Made by a program: the position numbers and the translations under genes. Source: Fragilaria radians (taxonomy: Eukaryota; Bacillariophyta; Fragilariophyceae; Fragilariales; Fragilariaceae). Taken from it: 10,429 nucleotides of DNA. Below are positions 7,341 through 10,429 of this stretch, one piece after another. Location of the stretch: the NCBI GenBank assembly GCA_900642245.1, contig CAAAJI010000514.1, positions 24,479 to 34,907 of the forward strand. Reading direction: 5' to 3'. The notes beneath the pieces are model-generated. The model was not told the DNA's origin, searched no databases, and saw only the letters and a program-made list of their open reading frames with translations. Position 1 is the stretch's first letter; each line of letters starts with the position of its first letter.

Positions 7341-10300
7341 TTACTTAATGCTGCGACCACTTGTTGATTTTGCAAGACTTGTGATGCTGTTACTTCGACT
7401 TCGCGTGTGATTGCTTTGTTGCGATGCATCAGATGAAAAAAGCATATTCAGAATTATTCCAAATAGAGTACCGCGATCCTGAATTTTTTCGACGACCAGA
7501 TCAAAGGTTTCAGCTTTCCCGTATAATTTTGCATTCCAGCCCAGCAATAATATTACATATGTATCAGTTTCACGTAAATATTGCATGATTTTACCATCTC
7601 CGTAGGGTGTCAGGACTTCTGTACCCACTGCAGCTTTTAGCGGCCTTACGACAAATTCAGGCTGTAAATAACAAATCATGTTTGCTGAAGGAATAGAAAC
7701 GACATGAACACCCGTTTGGGGATCAACAGATTCAAGTATTCCAGTTAAGCCCAAGCGCGTTAAAACGGGATACCCTTCAATACATCCTTCAGCAATTCGA
7801 TGACTAATCTCGCATTTTCTTAAAATTGCGTTAGCATAGCTGCCCTTGCCTAATTTCCATCGAAGAAGATGAATTTCGTAAAATCCATCATCCGCTCGAA
7901 ATTTTCTTACAACACCAGGTCCATAAGGGGTGGAAACTGAAGCTCCATCTCTGAAGTATTGCTCAAACTCAGCTTTCAAAGTGGCTGTGGCTGGGGCATC
8001 AATAACTTTCTTTTCTTTGTCACGATTGGAGAAAGACTCCATTATTTTCTTTGTCACGAGATTGCCTAGACTCGAAAAGATATCTTCAGTGGAAGATTTA
8101 ACAACTCTGTCAGCGTCATCTTTCCATTGTTGTGCTGTTTTTAAAGGAGTGTAAACTATTGGGTACTCTTTATTGTAAAGTTGCCAACCTGTTAAAGCTA
8201 TCCCGATGGTTTGATTGCCAGGATGATTTCTTGACAACACTAACGGCTTAACAACTTTCCCAACTCCGTAAGGTGTTTTTATAAGTGTTCCTTCTGCGTA
8301 TGGAAACTCAGGTGGTTTCGGTTTTTCGGCGGATCCAAAAGGATCTAAAAGACTGCGGAGAAGACTTTTAGAAACCAACTCGATCTGGCCTTCACTTATA
8401 TACGCCCGAGCGCCCCATCCCTCAAGTGTTAAGACCACCATTTTTGTCTTTACCCGATGCTCTTCAACGATTCCATATCCATAGGGCGTTCTACAGCGGT
8501 CGCCGATTTTGAAGACAAGCTTGCGATCGAAACCTTTGGTTGAATTCTTTTTGTCATCATCTGTTTTTGCGGCCCAAAAAGTGAAAAGTGGACCAGGCTC
8601 TTTCTTTATTTTTGGCACAACTGGAGGTGTAAACTTTGAAAGAAGACGTCCTTGGATGGTAGCTGATATATTGTTCTTTTGGAGCGAAGTCGTAATTCTG
8701 AAACCTTCAAGATGATGATAATCTATCTTTTTTGGTCTTTTATCAGGCGGTGTCAGATTAGACATTGGTTCGTTGGAATCCAAATGAAGCAACATATATT
8801 TCGAGTCATCTTCATCTTCTTCCATTTCCACCACTGTCTCTAATCCCCGCAATGATGAAGAATCATGTTTTTTAAGCGCTTTTCGTTTTTCTTCCTCAAT
8901 ATGATCTTCGACTTGCTTTGATATTGGTCGCCAATCCAGTTCAACTCTGTAAAGATCGAAATCTGCGTTGAATCCAATAATCTTACCTATTCCGTAAGGC
9001 GTCCGAACTTTTTCTCCAATAGGCCAAAGCAGTTCCGCTTTGATCAGAGGCACACTCTCTATTGTATGAACCGATAAAAAATCATTAACTTCACAGAGTG
9101 ATTGATTAATCTCTTGACGGCGTTCAGCCTTTTGTTTTAGAGAAGACCATTTCTTTGGTTCGATATTTATGAAGTCTTGCACTGTTTCTATACACACTCT
9201 TCTCAATCCTCCAACGTGCATTAGAGGAGGATTTCGCTGAACGGCATCAAGCGCTGCTTCAGGGTAGGTTCGAAAAAAGCACGGTTTAAATCCTTTCTCC
9301 TGCCAACGACTGGGAGCGTAACCGTAAGTTTTGGAAATCTCCTTTACAACATGAACGTAGAGGGCCTCAAATTCGTATGGAAATGCGTCAAACATCATTT
9401 CACCAGCACGAACATCGCCTTGACCATTGTCACAAACAAAAACATGATGATATTCTGGATAGATGTTAACATATCGACTAAAGTTGTGAAACTTTTTGGT
9501 GGCTAAGGGTTCCAAGTCATTTTTCATCATATACTCCGTTCCCGAAGCTATGTCTCCCGCCAATAGTGAGGGAGTTGTGTGTAAACCTTGGCGACCATCC
9601 GATTTAACTCGCAACTTCTCAAACTTAGCAAAATTCATCTTCTCACTGACATCCTTATACACATGTGGCCGAGCCGAGAGAAATACCAAGTTTCCAACAC
9701 GATTTTCTGGCCATTCACTAGGCCCCAATGTGCCTAAGTCGAGTTCTCGATAAAATGTCAGCACTCCTGGATAAACAACCTTTTTTGTGTAACGCTTATC
9801 GACTCCTGCAGGATAGGATCCCCCACTGGAACATAATGTATCATCTACGTCTGAGAGGACCTTTCGCCATGATTGTAGTAACACCCTTTTTCTCTTTGTT
9901 CCCATCATAAAATGATGTTGCTGGAGAGTGGCTTCTTTTCGAAAATGCCTTAAAATATCTTGCCGTATAGTTTCTGACTTGATGTCATCATAAATTAGTT
10001 TGTTCATACAGAAGTAGTCGCCTTTAGCGTCAGTCAAAGTCTTTAGGTCTGATAAATCGTCTTGGTGTGTATTTAGTATGATATTTCGAACCCATGATTC
10101 AGCTCTAGGATTAGCTCGAAGTTTCATGAGCTGTAGAGCATGAAGGACAATAACTCGGGACATGACAGACAAAATTGGAAGTCGGTCCAATGCCAGTAGT
10201 TGAATTAGCTCCGTTCGATGTCTACAACTAAAATGACGATGGTCTTTGATCTTATAAAATAAGAGACCCAACTTAGCATGTGACACAAGGTAATTCAATG

Positions 10301-10429
10301 CTCTTGCATCGCATTCTTCGAAAATTGTTATTATTTCTCTCTCTTTTCTTAGTATGAAACGCAGATTGATAAAGTTATTCAAGGTTGACGGAATTAAAAC
10401 TTGGTCAATATCCGTTAAGCAGTCATTTA
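7341..10429 (-). CDS. APP1-like phosphatidate phosphatase domain protein with T-P-Y-G repeats (5' end outside window)
   Basis: One uninterrupted minus-strand frame runs from the right edge to TAA at 7341-7343, at least 1028 codons, with no intron. It is 5'-truncated: there is no in-frame ATG before residue 74 (residue 1 = the codon at 10382-10380, a TTG that is not a credible eukaryotic start), and the frame continues upstream (CLTDIDQVLIPSTLNNF) to the edge. Domains: a conserved-looking, mainly helical block at about 1-170; a HAD-superfamily phosphatase domain of APP1/LNS2 type at about 172-350, with nucleophile motif DVDDT at 178-182, motif II FLSARP at 234-239 and the acidic metal-binding motif CDNGQGD at 317-323; five clear T-P-Y-G-x-G units and one degenerate unit from 455 to 956; an acidic linker at 488-530; a basic patch KRPKK at 548-552; and a Ser/Arg-rich tail (983-1013). 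Known APP1 enzymes dephosphorylate phosphatidic acid to diacylglycerol with Mg2+; the intact DxDxT motif suggests activity, but the substrate here is inference. No transmembrane segment is seen, so it is probably cytosolic and membrane-recruited. Confidence 0.88.
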   Translation of the reverse strand, partial: NDCLTDIDQVLIPSTLNNFINLRFILRKEREIITIFEECDARALNYLVSHAKLGLLFYKIKDHRHFSCRHRTELIQLLALDRLPILSVMSRVIVLHALQLMKLRANPRAESWVRNIILNTHQDDLSDLKTLTDAKGDYFCMNKLIYDDIKSETIRQDILRHFRKEATLQQHHFMMGTKRKRVLLQSWRKVLSDVDDTLCSSGGSYPAGVDKRYTKKVVYPGVLTFYRELDLGTLGPSEWPENRVGNLVFLSARPHVYKDVSEKMNFAKFEKLRVKSDGRQGLHTTPSLLAGDIASGTEYMMKNDLEPLATKKFHNFSRYVNIYPEYHHVFVCDNGQGDVRAGEMMFDAFPYEFEALYVHVVKEISKTYGYAPSRWQEKGFKPCFFRTYPEAALDAVQRNPPLMHVGGLRRVCIETVQDFINIEPKKWSSLKQKAERRQEINQSLCEVNDFLSVHTIESVPLIKAELLWPIGEKVRTPYGIGKIIGFNADFDLYRVELDWRPISKQVEDHIEEEKRKALKKHDSSSLRGLETVVEMEEDEDDSKYMLLHLDSNEPMSNLTPPDKRPKKIDYHHLEGFRITTSLQKNNISATIQGRLLSKFTPPVVPKIKKEPGPLFTFWAAKTDDDKKNSTKGFDRKLVFKIGDRCRTPYGYGIVEEHRVKTKMVVLTLEGWGARAYISEGQIELVSKSLLRSLLDPFGSAEKPKPPEFPYAEGTLIKTPYGVGKVVKPLVLSRNHPGNQTIGIALTGWQLYNKEYPIVYTPLKTAQQWKDDADRVVKSSTEDIFSSLGNLVTKKIMESFSNRDKEKKVIDAPATATLKAEFEQYFRDGASVSTPYGPGVVRKFRADDGFYEIHLLRWKLGKGSYANAILRKCEISHRIAEGCIEGYPVLTRLGLTGILESVDPQTGVHVVSIPSANMICYLQPEFVVRPLKAAVGTEVLTPYGDGKIMQYLRETDTYVILLLGWNAKLYGKAETFDLVVEKIQDRGTLFGIILNMLFSSDASQQSNHTRSRSNSITSLAKSTSGRSIK
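7515..9020 (-). repeat. Array of six T-P-Y-G-x-G protein repeat units
   Basis: Five clear units have T-P-Y-G-x-G at residues 461, 632, 703, 818 and 925. Each is followed by a variable stretch and a hydrophobic strand ending in Trp (W484, W656, W733, W842, W949), often followed by an Ala/Tyr strand. Approximate DNA spans are 8931-9020, 8397-8513, 8163-8294, 7824-7952 and 7515-7631. A sixth unit at 867-906 (7665-7784) keeps the spacing (VLTRLGLTGILESV) but has lost P-Y-G and the Trp. Separation ranges from 50 to 171 residues, with linkers between. The pattern suggests a small all-beta barrel (SH3- or Tudor-like); this fold is inference. Confidence 0.8.
9333..9869 (-). other. HAD/APP1-type phosphatase domain
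   Basis: Residues about 172-350 of the truncated protein. DxDxT is complete: D178 would be the nucleophile and D180 the general acid. S236 in FLSARP fits HAD motif II, lysines at 296-297 are candidates for motif III, and D318 and D323 fit the metal-binding motif IV. The order and spacing match a phosphatidate-phosphatase type catalytic core (LNS2/APP1). SARP is closer to the lipin LNS2 motif than to the yeast App1 form, so assignment within this superfamily is not settled. Confidence 0.8.

Noticed and set aside
7930..9910. Plus-strand open frames inside the large minus-strand gene
   Set aside because: They lie opposite a long, motif-bearing coding frame and have no motifs of their own.
10380..10382. 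TTG at 10382 as the start of the phosphatase/repeat protein
   Set aside because: TTG is not a normal eukaryotic start, and the frame continues open to the edge with plausible protein sequence.

Overview
This window looks like nuclear DNA of a eukaryotic microalga, most likely a diatom or another stramenopile. Three things suggest this. The gene at the right edge encodes a phosphatidate-phosphatase (APP1-like) domain joined to repeated T-P-Y-G-x-G units, and from memory, with no search run, this resembles proteins of diatoms and related stramenopiles. The genes are compact: two have no visible intron and one has a single 67-base GT-AG intron. There are no operons or ribosome binding sites, and the DNA between genes is AT-rich and full of stops. 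The species assignment is inference.

Layout: 1-1360 holds no convincing gene. At 1477-2709 (+) there is an intronless gene for a 410-residue secretory-pathway protein. It has an N-terminal hydrophobic anchor or signal and two motifs resembling GT-B fucosyltransferase-type enzymes. About 2 kb of apparently non-coding DNA follows. At 4796-5786 (+) there is a two-exon gene for an unrecognised 307-residue protein with a mitochondrial-presequence-like N-terminus; its last 72 residues are found only once the 67-base intron at 5501-5567 is recognised. About 1.5 kb of AT-rich DNA with a few short inverted repeats separates it from a convergent gene. That gene (7341 to the right edge, minus strand) is open at the window edge, so its 5' end is missing. 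It encodes more than 1028 residues: a conserved N-terminal block, a HAD/APP1-type phosphatase domain with an intact DxDxT motif, then five clear and one degenerate T-P-Y-G-x-G repeat units and a Ser/Arg-rich tail.

The three genes do not form an obvious pathway. The clearest unusual points are the architecture of the phosphatase/repeat protein, the orphan two-exon gene, and a shared feature of the two complete genes: each is preceded by a short upstream reading frame whose TGA overlaps the main start codon as ATGA. No CRISPR array, rRNA, credible tRNA, transposase or viral gene was seen.
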